DNA of 64,000 nucleotides from HXMU1420-2 sp034670145 (GCA_034670145.1 JAXMOA010000001.1:124001-188000); one strand, 5' to 3'. Positions 1 through 8,015 are shown, numbered from the stretch's first letter. Notes: generated from the letters alone by a model not told the origin. Numbers and translations are program-made.

Positions 1-1099
1 CACAGGCAATCATCGGCGCCACCGCAACATAGCCAATATAGGACCGCGCGACCTCCTGCACTTCAACCGATTTGGTAATAAAGACCACCAAATCCATGCC
101 AAACACCGCAATGACACCCGACAGCGCCAGCGAAACCAAAAACGCCCATAGGCCCGAAACCAGCGCCGAGCGGCGCAACATCGACCGGTTTCGCGCGCCA
201 ATCGCCTGCCCGACCAGGGCTTCGGCCGCAAAGGCAAAGCCATCAAGCCCATAAGAGATGATCAGAATGAATTGCTTTAACACCTGATTGGCCGCAAGGG
301 TCACATCGCCCAGCCGCGCGCCCAGAAACAGGAAAGAGACAAAGATCGCCTCCAACAGCATCGACCGGATCAGAATGTCCCGGTTCAAACTCACCATCCG
401 CGCCCAGCGCGACCGCTCGAAAATCCGTGGCCAATCCCGCCAGGCCGGACCGCCAAAGGCCGACCGGCACAGCCACAGGCCCAGCATCAAACCGCTCCAC
501 TCCGCCAGGAAGGTGGCCAGCGCCACGCCGTTCACGCTCCAGCCCAGCCGCAGCACGAACAGCATGTCCAACACAATGTTGAGCCCGTTCATCCACAGCT
601 GCAAAATCAAAACATCCCGCGTCCGCTCCTGCGCGATCAGCCAGCCACTGATGCCAAACATCGCAATCGCAGCCGGCGCCGACCAGATCCGGATCGCCAG
701 ATAGCCGGTGGCCAGCCCCTCCACCTCGGCAGAGGCCGGCGAGACCCGGAACGCCAGGTGGAAAATCGGCCCCTGCAACAGGATCAGAGCGACCCCGGCA
801 CAGCCCCCGATCAGCAAGGCCCGCACCAACAGCGCCACAACCTCGCCCTGGTCCCGCGCGCCCAGCGCCTGCCCGGTCAAACCAACCGTGCCCATCCGCA
901 GAAAACCGAACAACCAGTAAAAGGTCGACAGGATAACGGCACCAATCCCGACCGCTCCAATCGGCGCCGCCGCCCCGATCTGCCCGACCACAGCCGTATC
1001 CACGATCCCCAGCAAAGGCACCGTGATATTGGCCAGCACAATCGGAAACGCGATCTTCAGAACCCGCAGATGGGTCACATCCAGCGCGGTTTCACGCAC
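1..1099 (-). CDS. MATE family efflux transporter (3' end outside window)
   Basis: Multidrug/sodium-type antiporter of the MATE/DinF family in the inner membrane. The first 366 residues are visible and the C-terminus runs off the left edge. The start is hydrophobic, with segments such as VLKIAFPIVLANI, VDTAVVGQIG and GAVILSTFYWLFGFLRMGT, which match MATE TM1 and TM2. I chose the GTG at 1099 because GAGGAG lies about 8 bases upstream. This start overlaps the stop of the upstream thioesterase by 8 bases (GTGCGTGA), so translation is probably coupled. The substrate cannot be told from sequence. Confidence 0.85.
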   Translation of the reverse strand, partial: MRETALDVTHLRVLKIAFPIVLANITVPLLGIVDTAVVGQIGAAAPIGAVGIGAVILSTFYWLFGFLRMGTVGLTGQALGARDQGEVVALLVRALLIGGCAGVALILLQGPIFHLAFRVSPASAEVEGLATGYLAIRIWSAPAAIAMFGISGWLIAQERTRDVLILQLWMNGLNIVLDMLFVLRLGWSVNGVALATFLAEWSGLMLGLWLCRSAFGGPAWRDWPRIFERSRWARMVSLNRDILIRSMLLEAIFVSFLFLGARLGDVTLAANQVLKQFILIISYGLDGFAFAAEALVGQAIGARNRSMLRRSALVSGLWAFLVSLALSGVIAVFGMDLVVFITKSVEVQEVARSYIGYVAVAPMIAC

Positions 1100-1616
1100 C
1101 GGCAGACTCCTCGCGGCGCGGCGGCATCAGGAAATGCCCGGTCGCCTGCGCATACAACCGCTCCCGATTGTCCTGCCAGCCCTCCACATGCACCGACGCA
1201 TACCGCCGCCCCGCCCGGCTGACCCGCGCCCGCGCATAGGCGTCCCGTGGCAAACCCGAACGCAGATAATCCACCGTGAAATCAATCGTCCTGGGCAAGG
1301 GCGGCACCCCCGCCTGCCCCAGCCCCTGCATGTCCAGCTTGCCGCTCTCCATCTCTTCCCACAACGACACCCAGCTCAGCGTCACAATCGCCGTGATCTC
1401 CAGAAACGAGGCCGTCACCCCGCCATGCAACGCCGGCAGCATCGGATTGCCGATCAGCTTGTCGTCAAACGGCAATACCGCCGTCAACTCATCCCCGCGC
1501 CGGTCAAACTGAACATTCAGAAACCGCACATAAGGAATACCATCCACCAGGGCCGACAGCGCCCCATCGCGCCGTTCCTTGACCATCTGAACCGGCTCAG
1601 GGCGTTTGCGCACCAT
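1092..1616 (-). CDS. PaaI-type hotdog-fold thioesterase
   Basis: A 174-residue single hotdog domain of the PaaI/acyl-CoA thioesterase superfamily, expected to hydrolyse an acyl-CoA in the cytoplasm. The family HGG motif is at residues 64-66, followed by the long central helix (VTASFLEITAIVTL), and the beta strands after it are intact. It is the second of three leftward genes. The stop of the preceding thioesterase is 3 bases upstream, and its own 3' end overlaps the transporter start. Substrate unknown. The beta-oxidation cluster nearby makes an acyl-CoA substrate likely, which is inference. Confidence 0.88.
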   Translation of the reverse strand: MVRKRPEPVQMVKERRDGALSALVDGIPYVRFLNVQFDRRGDELTAVLPFDDKLIGNPMLPALHGGVTASFLEITAIVTLSWVSLWEEMESGKLDMQGLGQAGVPPLPRTIDFTVDYLRSGLPRDAYARARVSRAGRRYASVHVEGWQDNRERLYAQATGHFLMPPRREESAGA

Positions 1617-1619
1617 CTC

Positions 1620-2036
1620 TCAGCCCCCCACCGTAAAAGAGCCCGTCGCCATCGCGACCGGACGCTCCACATCATCATCCGTCGCCACCGCCCGCACAAA
1701 GGCCACATTGCGCCCCACATGATAACAGGTCGCCGTCGTCACAATCGTCTGCCCCTTGGCCGCCGCCCGCATGTAATCGATTCGCAAATCAATCGTCGCG
1801 GTGGTCGATGGCGCCGACGGATGGCTCATCACCGCCGCACCGCAGCACGTATCCATCGCCGCCGAGACCGCCCCGCCATGCACAATCCCCTTCTCCGGAT
1901 CGCCCACAATCTCCTCCGACCACGGCAACGTCATCACCACTTCACCGTCACAGATGCGCACAACTTCAAGGTTCAAGGCCTTAGCAAACGGAATTGCTTG
2001 CATAAACGCACGGGCCCGTTCCGCATGGTCGACCAT
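1620..2036 (-). CDS. PaaI-type hotdog-fold thioesterase (paralogue)
   Basis: A 138-residue hotdog thioesterase with HGG at residues 53-55, followed by AVSAAMDTCCG and the strand ATIDLRIDYMR typical of PaaI proteins. The frame stays open further upstream to 2153, but I place the start at 2036 because AGGAG sits about 7 bases before that ATG and the upstream residues are Cys/Arg-rich and unlike the family. First gene of the leftward transporter operon, divergent from the MerR gene at 2153. The 116-base gap probably holds both promoters. Confidence 0.87.
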   Translation of the reverse strand: MVDHAERARAFMQAIPFAKALNLEVVRICDGEVVMTLPWSEEIVGDPEKGIVHGGAVSAAMDTCCGAAVMSHPSAPSTTATIDLRIDYMRAAAKGQTIVTTATCYHVGRNVAFVRAVATDDDVERPVAMATGSFTVGG

Positions 2037-2152
2037 CGCAATCTCCTGAATTTCCTGTCCCATCTTTATTGATCCCCTCAGCGCAGAGACGCAAGTGCAC
2101 CTGTTGCGCTTCGCTGCACAAGCACATAACCTCCCCGTCGGAGGACGACGCA

Positions 2153-2521
2153 ATGGGTGATGAACGCATTTCTTTCAAAGAGATGTGCGCAGAGTTCGGG
2201 GTAACCCCAAGAACTCTACGCTACTACGAATACATCGAATTGCTCCACCCGGAACGCGAAGGCCGGGCACGGTTTTACACAGCCCGCGAACGCGCCCGCA
2301 TGACGCTGATCCTGCGCGGTCGCAAATTCGGCTTCCAACTCGAAGAGATCCGCCAATGGCTGCTGATCTATCAGGACAAGGGCAACATCGCCCAGGCGCA
2401 GACCTTTGTCGAAATGGCCGACCGCCAGTTGCTCGAACTCGAAAAACAGCGCGACCAGATCACCGAAGCCATCGAAGACCTGAAAGCCATGCGCGCCCAA
2501 AGCGCCGCAACGCTGGACTGA
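2153..2521 (+). CDS. MerR family transcriptional regulator
   Basis: A 122-residue regulator with an N-terminal winged helix-turn-helix (residues about 8-70, including VTPRTLRYYEYIEL) and a C-terminal coiled coil (about 80-118) for dimerisation. There is no cysteine-rich metal loop, so it belongs to the metabolite-type MerR group. In proteobacteria that group includes regulators of branched-chain and fatty acid degradation such as LiuR. The start is supported by GGAGG about 9 bases upstream of ATG 2153. A second, similar MerR gene follows at 2869. Effector unknown. Confidence 0.88.
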   Translation: MGDERISFKEMCAEFGVTPRTLRYYEYIELLHPEREGRARFYTARERARMTLILRGRKFGFQLEEIRQWLLIYQDKGNIAQAQTFVEMADRQLLELEKQRDQITEAIEDLKAMRAQSAATLD

Positions 2522-2554
2522 ACACCGGACCAAGACACCGGACCAAGACACCGG
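2522..2554 (+). repeat. 13-bp tandem repeat, about 2.5 copies
   Basis: Directly after the stop codon of the first MerR gene the unit ACACCGGACCAAG occurs twice exactly (2522-2534 and 2535-2547), followed by a partial third copy to 2554. It lies in a 347-base gap (2522-2868) that holds no gene I can support. It may be replication slippage with no function. Confidence 0.85.
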
Positions 2555-2720
2555 CTGCCACGCCCTCATTCCGGCCCCGTTCCAGCCTGGCCAGATCTGC
2601 CGACTCAATAACCGGCTTGCCCGGACTTGAGGCAAAACATCACAAAAACGCTACACAGACCGGGTTCTGCGACTCGCCATTTCGCGCTATGATTGCGCAA
2701 AAAGGGCCGCATGAATTCAA

Positions 2721-2746
2721 GTTGACGTAAAAAAAGTTACGTCAAC
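2721..2746. promoter_or_regulatory. Perfect inverted repeat, probable MerR operator
   Basis: Arms GTTGACGTAA and TTACGTCAAC (10 bp each, perfect) are separated by AAAAAG. It lies about 120 bases upstream of the second MerR gene and the beta-oxidation operon. A symmetrical site with ACGT half-sites is what a MerR dimer needs, and it resembles the ACGT-containing sites described for LiuR-type regulators, as I recall them. Assignment to either MerR protein is inference. Confidence 0.65.
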
Positions 2747-2769
2747 TGCCATGTGACGCAGCGTCCGTG

Positions 2770-2784
2770 TTACGTAAACGTCAA
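2770..2784. promoter_or_regulatory. Second ACGT-type operator-like site
   Basis: TTACGTAAACGTCAA is an imperfect palindrome that reuses the TTACGT and ACGTCAA half-sites of the inverted repeat at 2721-2746. It is 24 bases downstream of that repeat and about 85 bases before the second MerR start. The pair suggests cooperative or overlapping binding at the promoter of the MerR/acyl-CoA dehydrogenase operon. Confidence 0.6.
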
Positions 2785-2868
2785 GCATATGTTGAATTCT
2801 TGATCAAACACCCACATCTGCGGCTCAACACGTCTGGGAATTTACGATGATACGACGGAGCAAGGACC

Positions 2869-3273
2869 ATGAGTGAAGAAGACTTGATGACGATCCGCGA
2901 AATGTGTGACTCTTACGAGGTCACACCGCGGACCCTACGGTTTTACGAAGCCAAGGAACTGCTCTTCCCGATCCGCGACGGGCAAAAGCGCCTGTTCACC
3001 AAACGGGACCGCGCCCGGCTGAAACTCATCCTGCGCGGCAAACGCTTTGGCTTTTCGCTCGAAGAGATCCGCCAATTGCTCGATCTCTATCACATCGGCG
3101 ACCAGCAGCACACACAGCTGACCCGCACCTATCAGATCGCCCAGGAACGTCTGGCAGATATGGAAAGCCGCCGCGAAGAGCTGACCGAAGCCATTGATGA
3201 TCTCAAGAACCAACTCAAGTGGGGCGAGAAAATTCTCAACGCGCTGCCCCCAGACGCCAAAGCCGCCGAATAG
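2869..3273 (+). CDS. MerR family transcriptional regulator, beta-oxidation operon
   Basis: A 134-residue MerR-type protein, paralogous to the one at 2153: the helix-turn-helix (VTPRTLRFYEAKELL) and the segment RGKRFGFSLEEIRQLLDLY are nearly superimposable. The C-terminal coiled coil spans about residues 80-120. It is the first gene of a rightward cluster and ends 54 bases before the acyl-CoA dehydrogenase. Inverted repeats at 2721-2784 upstream suggest autoregulation. It most likely controls the following fatty acid or acyl-CoA oxidation genes, by analogy with LiuR-type regulators. Confidence 0.88.
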   Translation: MSEEDLMTIREMCDSYEVTPRTLRFYEAKELLFPIRDGQKRLFTKRDRARLKLILRGKRFGFSLEEIRQLLDLYHIGDQQHTQLTRTYQIAQERLADMESRREELTEAIDDLKNQLKWGEKILNALPPDAKAAE

Positions 3274-3327
3274 GCCGCAAAACTCACAGAACAAATACAT
3301 ACGCACTGCTGAGACCGGAGGAAAACC

Positions 3328-5109
3328 ATGCCCAGTTACACCGCCCCAACCAAAGACCTGCAATTCGTCCTGCACGATGTTCTCAACCTGACCGAGGCCG
3401 GAATCCCAGGATACGAAGATCTGGACGCCGAATTCACCGGTGCCGTGCTCGAAGAAGCCGGCAAGATCAGCTCCGAAGTCCTGGCGCCGCTCAACGCCGT
3501 TGGCGATACCGAAGGATGCCGCCTTGAAAACGGCATTGTCTACACGCCGACCGGCTTCAAAGACGCCTTTGAGCAGGTCAAGGAAGGCGGCTGGACCGGG
3601 CTCGACATGCCCGAAAAATACGGCGGCCAGAACATGCCGCACGTGATTGGCTCTGCCGTCGGAGAGATGTTCTCGGCCTCCAACCAGGCCTTTACCATGT
3701 ATCAGGGCCTGACCCATGGCGCGGCCTCGGCGATCCTCGCCCATGGGTCCGAAGCGCAAAAAGACACCTATCTGCCTAATATGGTCTCCTGCCAGTGGAC
3801 CGGCACCATGAACCTGACCGAACCGCACTGCGGGACAGATCTGGGCATGATGCGCACCAAGGCCGAACCGCAAGAGGATGGCAGCTACAAGATCACCGGC
3901 CAGAAAATCTTCATCTCGGCCGGCGAACACAACATGTCCGACAACATCATCCATCTGGTCCTCGGCAAAATCGTCGGTGGCCCAGAGGGGATCAAAGGTG
4001 TTTCGCTCTTTATCGTGCCCAAATTCCTCGTGCACGAAGACGGCAGCCTGGGCGAACGCAACAGCCTCGCCTGTGGCAAGATCGAAGAGAAAATGGGCAT
4101 CCACGGCAATTCGACCTGCGTGATGAACTATGACGGCGCAACCGGCTATCTGCTGGGCGAAGAGCATAAAGGCATGCGCGCCATGTTCACCATGATGAAC
4201 GAAGCCCGTCTGGGGGTTGGCATGCAGGGTCTGGCACAGGCCGATGTGGCCTATCAGAACGCGCTGGAATACGCCAAGGACCGCCTGCAAGGGCGCGATG
4301 TGACCGGCGTCAAGAACCCGGATGGCCCGGCTGATCCGCTGATCGTGCATCCCGACATCCGCCGCTCGCTGATGGAACAGAAAAGCTTTGCCGAAGGCGC
4401 GCGCGCCTTCATCCTCTGGGGCGCAACGCTGATCGACGCGGCGCACCGCTCGGGTGACAAGGACGCGGACGGGCTGGTCTCGCTCATGACGCCGGTGATC
4501 AAGGGATTCCTGACCGATGTCGGCTATGACATGACCGTCAAGGCCCAGCAGGTCTATGGTGGCCACGGCTATATCGAGGAATGGGGCATGTCCCAGTTCA
4601 CCCGCGACGCCCGGATCGCCATGATCTACGAAGGCGCAAATGGCGTGCAGGCCCTGGATCTGGTCGGTCGCAAGCTGGCGCAGGATGGTGGCAAATACGT
4701 CATGGCCTTCTTTGACATGATCCGGACCTTCATCAAGGACAATGCCGGCAAGGATGACGCCATCGACAATGACTTCCTGAACCCGCTCAAGGCAGCGTCC
4801 AAGGATCTGCAGGCCGCAGGCATGTATTTCATGCAGAACGGCATGAAGAATCCGAACCACGCTCTGGCCGGGTCCAACGATTTCATGCACATGTTCGGGC
4901 ATGTCTGCCTGGGGTACATGTGGTCACGCATGGCCCTGTCGGCCAAGGCGACACTGGATGCGGGCACCTCGGATGTGGCGTTTTACGAGACAAAGCTTCA
5001 CACTGGTCGTTTCTATATGGCGCGCCAGTTGCCGATGACCGCCACCCATCTGACCCGGATCGAATCCGGCGCAGACACCGTCATGGCCCTGGACGCCGCC
5101 AACTTCTGA
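3328..5109 (+). CDS. Acyl-CoA dehydrogenase, long C-terminal-domain type (DmdC/FadE-like)
   Basis: A 593-residue FAD enzyme that introduces the alpha-beta double bond in an acyl-CoA. It is longer than short-chain dehydrogenases (about 380 residues) because of an extra C-terminal helical domain, as in the 3-methylmercaptopropionyl-CoA dehydrogenase DmdC and related proteins. FAD and substrate contacts are visible in TGTMNLTEPHCGTDLG and KITGQKIFISAGEH. Glu435 in YEGANG is the expected catalytic base. The start has GGAGG about 8 bases upstream. Beta-oxidation neighbours favour a fatty acyl-CoA role, but DmdC activity cannot be excluded. Confidence 0.88.
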   Translation: MPSYTAPTKDLQFVLHDVLNLTEAGIPGYEDLDAEFTGAVLEEAGKISSEVLAPLNAVGDTEGCRLENGIVYTPTGFKDAFEQVKEGGWTGLDMPEKYGGQNMPHVIGSAVGEMFSASNQAFTMYQGLTHGAASAILAHGSEAQKDTYLPNMVSCQWTGTMNLTEPHCGTDLGMMRTKAEPQEDGSYKITGQKIFISAGEHNMSDNIIHLVLGKIVGGPEGIKGVSLFIVPKFLVHEDGSLGERNSLACGKIEEKMGIHGNSTCVMNYDGATGYLLGEEHKGMRAMFTMMNEARLGVGMQGLAQADVAYQNALEYAKDRLQGRDVTGVKNPDGPADPLIVHPDIRRSLMEQKSFAEGARAFILWGATLIDAAHRSGDKDADGLVSLMTPVIKGFLTDVGYDMTVKAQQVYGGHGYIEEWGMSQFTRDARIAMIYEGANGVQALDLVGRKLAQDGGKYVMAFFDMIRTFIKDNAGKDDAIDNDFLNPLKAASKDLQAAGMYFMQNGMKNPNHALAGSNDFMHMFGHVCLGYMWSRMALSAKATLDAGTSDVAFYETKLHTGRFYMARQLPMTATHLTRIESGADTVMALDAANF

Positions 5110-5112
5110 ACA

Positions 5113-5135
5113 GGCTGCGCCCCTGCGGCGCAGCC
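5113..5135. other. GC-rich hairpin between dehydrogenase and small ORF
   Basis: Nine-base arms GGCTGCGCC and GGCGCAGCC pair perfectly around CCTGC, three bases after the dehydrogenase stop. There is no T-tract, so it is more likely an mRNA-stabilising or processing hairpin in the operon than an intrinsic terminator. Confidence 0.6.
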
Positions 5136-5149
5136 AACCCGAGGAAAAG

Positions 5150-5362
5150 ATGCCAAAACGCTTTCGCCTGACCCGCCGCCTGCCCATCGCAATGACCGAG
5201 GACGGATACCGCCGCCTCAAACGCTTTGCCACAGAGGCGGGTCTGGATGAAGGAGAGACCCTGTCGTTTCTCTTTGAAAATTTCGACAGTGTGACCGACA
5301 CGGAAAACCTGACGCACCGGCTGCGGCTGTTCAATGCCGAACTCGAAGACCGAAAACGCTGA
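5150..5362 (+). CDS. Small conserved hypothetical protein
   Basis: A 70-residue basic protein with no family I can name. It has an Arg-rich start (MPKRFRLTRRLP), a predicted helix-turn-helix-like middle (DGYRRLKRFATEAGLDEGETLSFLFENF), and an acidic/basic C-terminal helix. The arrangement loosely recalls ribbon-helix-helix proteins, which is only an impression. GAGGAAAAG lies just upstream of the ATG, and the gene sits in the operon between the acyl-CoA dehydrogenase and the GST, so it is probably translated. Confidence 0.65.
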   Translation: MPKRFRLTRRLPIAMTEDGYRRLKRFATEAGLDEGETLSFLFENFDSVTDTENLTHRLRLFNAELEDRKR

Positions 5363-5403
5363 CCCGCGTGCCCGCGCGATGTTCGGATCAGATGGAGAGG
5401 ACA

Positions 5404-5418
5404 GGATTTGAGTATTTT
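5404..5418 (+). repeat. Recurring intergenic motif GGATTTGAGTATTTT, copy 1
   Basis: Fifteen bases identical to 58834-58848, where the sequence also lies in an intergenic gap. Both copies are followed by an A/G-rich stretch containing GAAG. It stands out in this GC-rich sequence and is not part of a recognisable gene. The gap 5363-5532 also holds a 14-bp palindrome, GCGCCCTAGGGCGC (5457-5470). Confidence 0.7.
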
Positions 5419-5532
5419 CACCAAAAAGAAGCGCAAGTTCCGTTTGACCTGTTGGCGCGCCCTAGGGCGCTGCGGCGGGCGTTCTGCACAGCCACATACT
5501 CCAATTCACACACCCTGGGAGGGTTCTGACAT

Positions 5533-6168
5533 ATGACCATCAAACTTCATTGCTTTGGAGAAAGCGGCAACGCTTACAAAGCCGCGCTCGCGCTCCAGCT
5601 CTCTGGTCTCGATTGGGAGCCGGTCAAGGTCGACTTCTTTGCTGGCGAGACCCGCACCCCGGAATACCGCGCCAACGTCAATGAAATGGGCGAAGTTCCG
5701 GTCATGGTGGATGGCGACGTCACCCTGACGCAATCCGGTGTCATTCAGCAGTATGTCAGCGACAAGACCGGCAAGTTTGGCGGCACAGGCGCGGATAAAT
5801 ACGAGGTTCTGCGCTGGGTCCTGTTTGACAATCACAAGCTCAGCTCGATGGTGGGCATCACCCGCTTCCTGATGAACTTCCTGCCTGCGGACAAACGCCC
5901 CGCCGATGTCATCGCCTTTAACCAGGGCCGCCTCAAGGGCACGTTTGACGTGCTCAACACCCACCTTCAGGGGCGCGACTGGATCGTGGGCGACGGGATC
6001 ACCAACGCCGACCTCAGCTGCTGCGGCTACCTCTATTACCCAGAGCCCTTCGGCTTTGACCGTGCCGACTGGCCGAATATCGACGCCTGGCTGACCCGGA
6101 TCAGCGAAACACCCGGCTGGAAGCACCCTTATGACCTGATGCCCGGCTCTCCGGCCGACCGCGCCTGA
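5533..6168 (+). CDS. Glutathione S-transferase family protein
   Basis: A 211-residue cytosolic GST. The N-terminal thioredoxin-like domain (residues 1-80) has the catalytic Ser/Asn region in FGESGNAYKA and the cis-proline/glutathione-binding part GEVPVMVDGDVTLTQSG. The C-terminal domain is all helical. GGGAGGG about 8 bases before the ATG supports the start. Its place inside a beta-oxidation cluster suggests a role with acyl-thioester or electrophile metabolism, but the substrate is unknown. Confidence 0.9.
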   Translation: MTIKLHCFGESGNAYKAALALQLSGLDWEPVKVDFFAGETRTPEYRANVNEMGEVPVMVDGDVTLTQSGVIQQYVSDKTGKFGGTGADKYEVLRWVLFDNHKLSSMVGITRFLMNFLPADKRPADVIAFNQGRLKGTFDVLNTHLQGRDWIVGDGITNADLSCCGYLYYPEPFGFDRADWPNIDAWLTRISETPGWKHPYDLMPGSPADRA

Positions 6169-6292
6169 AGGCCTATCGCAATCCGGGCGGCCCCGCCGGG
6201 CCCCCTCCCACCACAGACCACGTCTTATTGACATCCGACGCCCTGCACCTCTCGCCCGAGAACGCATAGGCATTGAACAAGGAAAATCGGAC

Positions 6293-7504
6293 ATGACCGA
6301 AGCCTATATCTACGACGCCCTGCGCACCCCGCGCGGCAAAGGCCGCAAAGACGGCAGCCTGCACGAAGTGACCTCATTGCGCCTCAGCGCGCTGACGCTG
6401 AACGCCCTCAAAGAACGCAACAACCTGGATGGCCACGCGGTCGAGGATGTGATCTGGGGCAACGTCACCCAGGTGATGGAGCAAGGCGGCTGCCTGGCGC
6501 GTTCTGCGGTTCTGGCCTCGGATCTGGATGAATCCATTCCGGGCCTGGCCATCAACCGGTTCTGCGCCAGCGGGATGGAGGCCGTCAACCTGGCCGCCAA
6601 CCAGGTGCGCGGCGGAGCGGGCGAAGCCTATATCGCCGGCGGCGTCGAAATGATGGGTCGCGTGGCCATGGGCTCGGACGGGGCGGCAATCGCCGTGGAC
6701 CCTTCGGTCGCCATGGACACCTATTTCGTCCCACAGGGCATCAGCGCCGATATCATCGCCACCAAATACGGTTTCACCCGGGACGACGCAGACGCCTTTG
6801 CGGTTGAATCCCAAAACCGCGCCGCCGCCGCATGGCAGGACCAGCGCTTCTCCAAATCCGTCATCCAGGTCAAGGACCAGAACGGCCTGACCATCCTGGA
6901 CCATGACGAATACATGCGCCCGGGCACCGACATGCAATCGCTGGGCGCGCTCAATCCGTCCTTCCAGATGATGGGCGAACAAATGCCCGGCTTTGACAAG
7001 GTCGCCCTGCTCAAATACCCCGAGCTGGAAAAGATCGAGCATGTGCACCACGCCGGCAACTCCTCCGGCATCGTCGATGGCTCTGCCGCTGTGCTGATCG
7101 GCAACAAGGAATTCGGCGAAAAATGGGGCCTGAAACCCCGTGCCCGCATCAAGGCAACCGCCAAGATCGGCACCGATCCCACCATCATGCTGACCGGCCC
7201 GGTTCCGGTCACCGAAAAGATCCTCAAAGACAACGGTATGGAAATCGGCGACATCGACCTGTTCGAAGTCAACGAAGCTTTCGCCTCAGTCGTCCTGCGC
7301 TTCATGCAGGCCTTTGACGTGGACCACGACAAGGTCAACGTCAACGGCGGCGCCATTGCCATGGGGCACCCGCTGGGTGCAACCGGCGCGATGATCATCG
7401 GCACCCTGCTGGATGAACTGGAACGCTCCGACAAGGAAACCGGCCTTGCCACCTTGTGCATCGCGTCGGGTATGGGGGCCGCAACGATCATCGAGCGTAT
7501 GTAA
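6293..7504 (+). CDS. fadA: Acetyl-CoA C-acyltransferase (3-ketoacyl-CoA thiolase)
   Basis: A 403-residue thiolase that cleaves 3-ketoacyl-CoA to acetyl-CoA and a shortened acyl-CoA, the last step of beta-oxidation. The nucleophile Cys91 is in NRFCASGMEA. His359 is in GHPLGATGA and the second catalytic Cys389 is in LCIASGMGAA near the C-terminus. Length and order match degradative thiolases. AAGGA is about 11 bases upstream of the ATG. It works with the FadJ-type protein two genes downstream. The closeness to FadA rather than FadI is not settled. Confidence 0.93.
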   Translation: MTEAYIYDALRTPRGKGRKDGSLHEVTSLRLSALTLNALKERNNLDGHAVEDVIWGNVTQVMEQGGCLARSAVLASDLDESIPGLAINRFCASGMEAVNLAANQVRGGAGEAYIAGGVEMMGRVAMGSDGAAIAVDPSVAMDTYFVPQGISADIIATKYGFTRDDADAFAVESQNRAAAAWQDQRFSKSVIQVKDQNGLTILDHDEYMRPGTDMQSLGALNPSFQMMGEQMPGFDKVALLKYPELEKIEHVHHAGNSSGIVDGSAAVLIGNKEFGEKWGLKPRARIKATAKIGTDPTIMLTGPVPVTEKILKDNGMEIGDIDLFEVNEAFASVVLRFMQAFDVDHDKVNVNGGAIAMGHPLGATGAMIIGTLLDELERSDKETGLATLCIASGMGAATIIERM

Positions 7505-7506
7505 TC

Positions 7507-7962
7507 ATGCTGGATGCCGCCACCTTCCAGCGGGTCGCCGACCGGATAACGCGCGGATTGATAGAGCCGGATTTCACGGCCTATCAGTCCGCCTTTACCC
7601 TGCCCCTGCGGATCGAGCCGCGCGACGCGCGCCCCACCGTCATGGACACGGTCGATCAACTGGAAGCGGATTTCTGGCTCTACCAGAAAACCGCGGCGCT
7701 GCATCAGATTACGGATATCTATCGCCATGTGCTGGAGATCCAGCCCCAGGGCGAAGACGCCGCCGCCGTGCATGCCGAAACAACAATCATGCGCAACGCA
7801 GAGCGCGTGGTCGGCCCGGTGCGGTCCCGCTTTGACATGGTCCTGATCCGGGGCGACTGGCGCATTTGCACAGTCCACAGCTCGGTCGGCCATATCAATT
7901 GGACCGTCACCGGATCCACACAGCGGCGCGCCGTAGATTACTCTGACCTCGACAAAGAATGA
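7507..7962 (+). CDS. NTF2/SnoaL-like hypothetical protein
   Basis: A 151-residue protein whose ATG comes 2 bases after the thiolase stop, so it is very probably translated in the same operon. The pattern of an N-terminal helix, a long helix (TVDQLEADFWLYQKTAA) and C-terminal beta strands (RFDMVLIRGDWRICTVHSSVGHINW) resembles the NTF2/SnoaL cone fold. That fold is used by small enzymes and by non-catalytic proteins alike. No catalytic residues can be assigned. Its role next to thiolase and FadJ is unknown. Confidence 0.75.
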   Translation: MLDAATFQRVADRITRGLIEPDFTAYQSAFTLPLRIEPRDARPTVMDTVDQLEADFWLYQKTAALHQITDIYRHVLEIQPQGEDAAAVHAETTIMRNAERVVGPVRSRFDMVLIRGDWRICTVHSSVGHINWTVTGSTQRRAVDYSDLDKE

Positions 7963-7966
7963 ACAG

Positions 7967-8015
7967 GCGCCCGCAGGGACGCAATGTAAGAACGCGCGTC
8001 CGCAGGGACGCAATG
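7967..8015 (+). repeat. Duplicated 20-bp hairpin element upstream of fadJ
   Basis: GCGCCCGCAGGGACGCAATG (7967-7986) and GCGTCCGCAGGGACGCAATG (7996-8015) differ at one base and are 29 bases apart. The second contains the perfect hairpin GCGTCC-GCAG-GGACGC and the first has one mismatch in the stem. They fill the space between the NTF2-like gene and the fadJ ribosome-binding site, suggesting a REP-like or mRNA-processing element. Confidence 0.8.

Noticed and set aside
2935..4902. 655-codon open frame on the minus strand opposite the acyl-CoA dehydrogenase
   Set aside because: It is the antisense shadow of a well-conserved gene, has His/Val-rich composition without any domain, and has no ribosome site.
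5457..5470. Palindrome GCGCCCTAGGGCGC
   Set aside because: Short GC palindromes are common by chance in such DNA; no linked feature supports a function.
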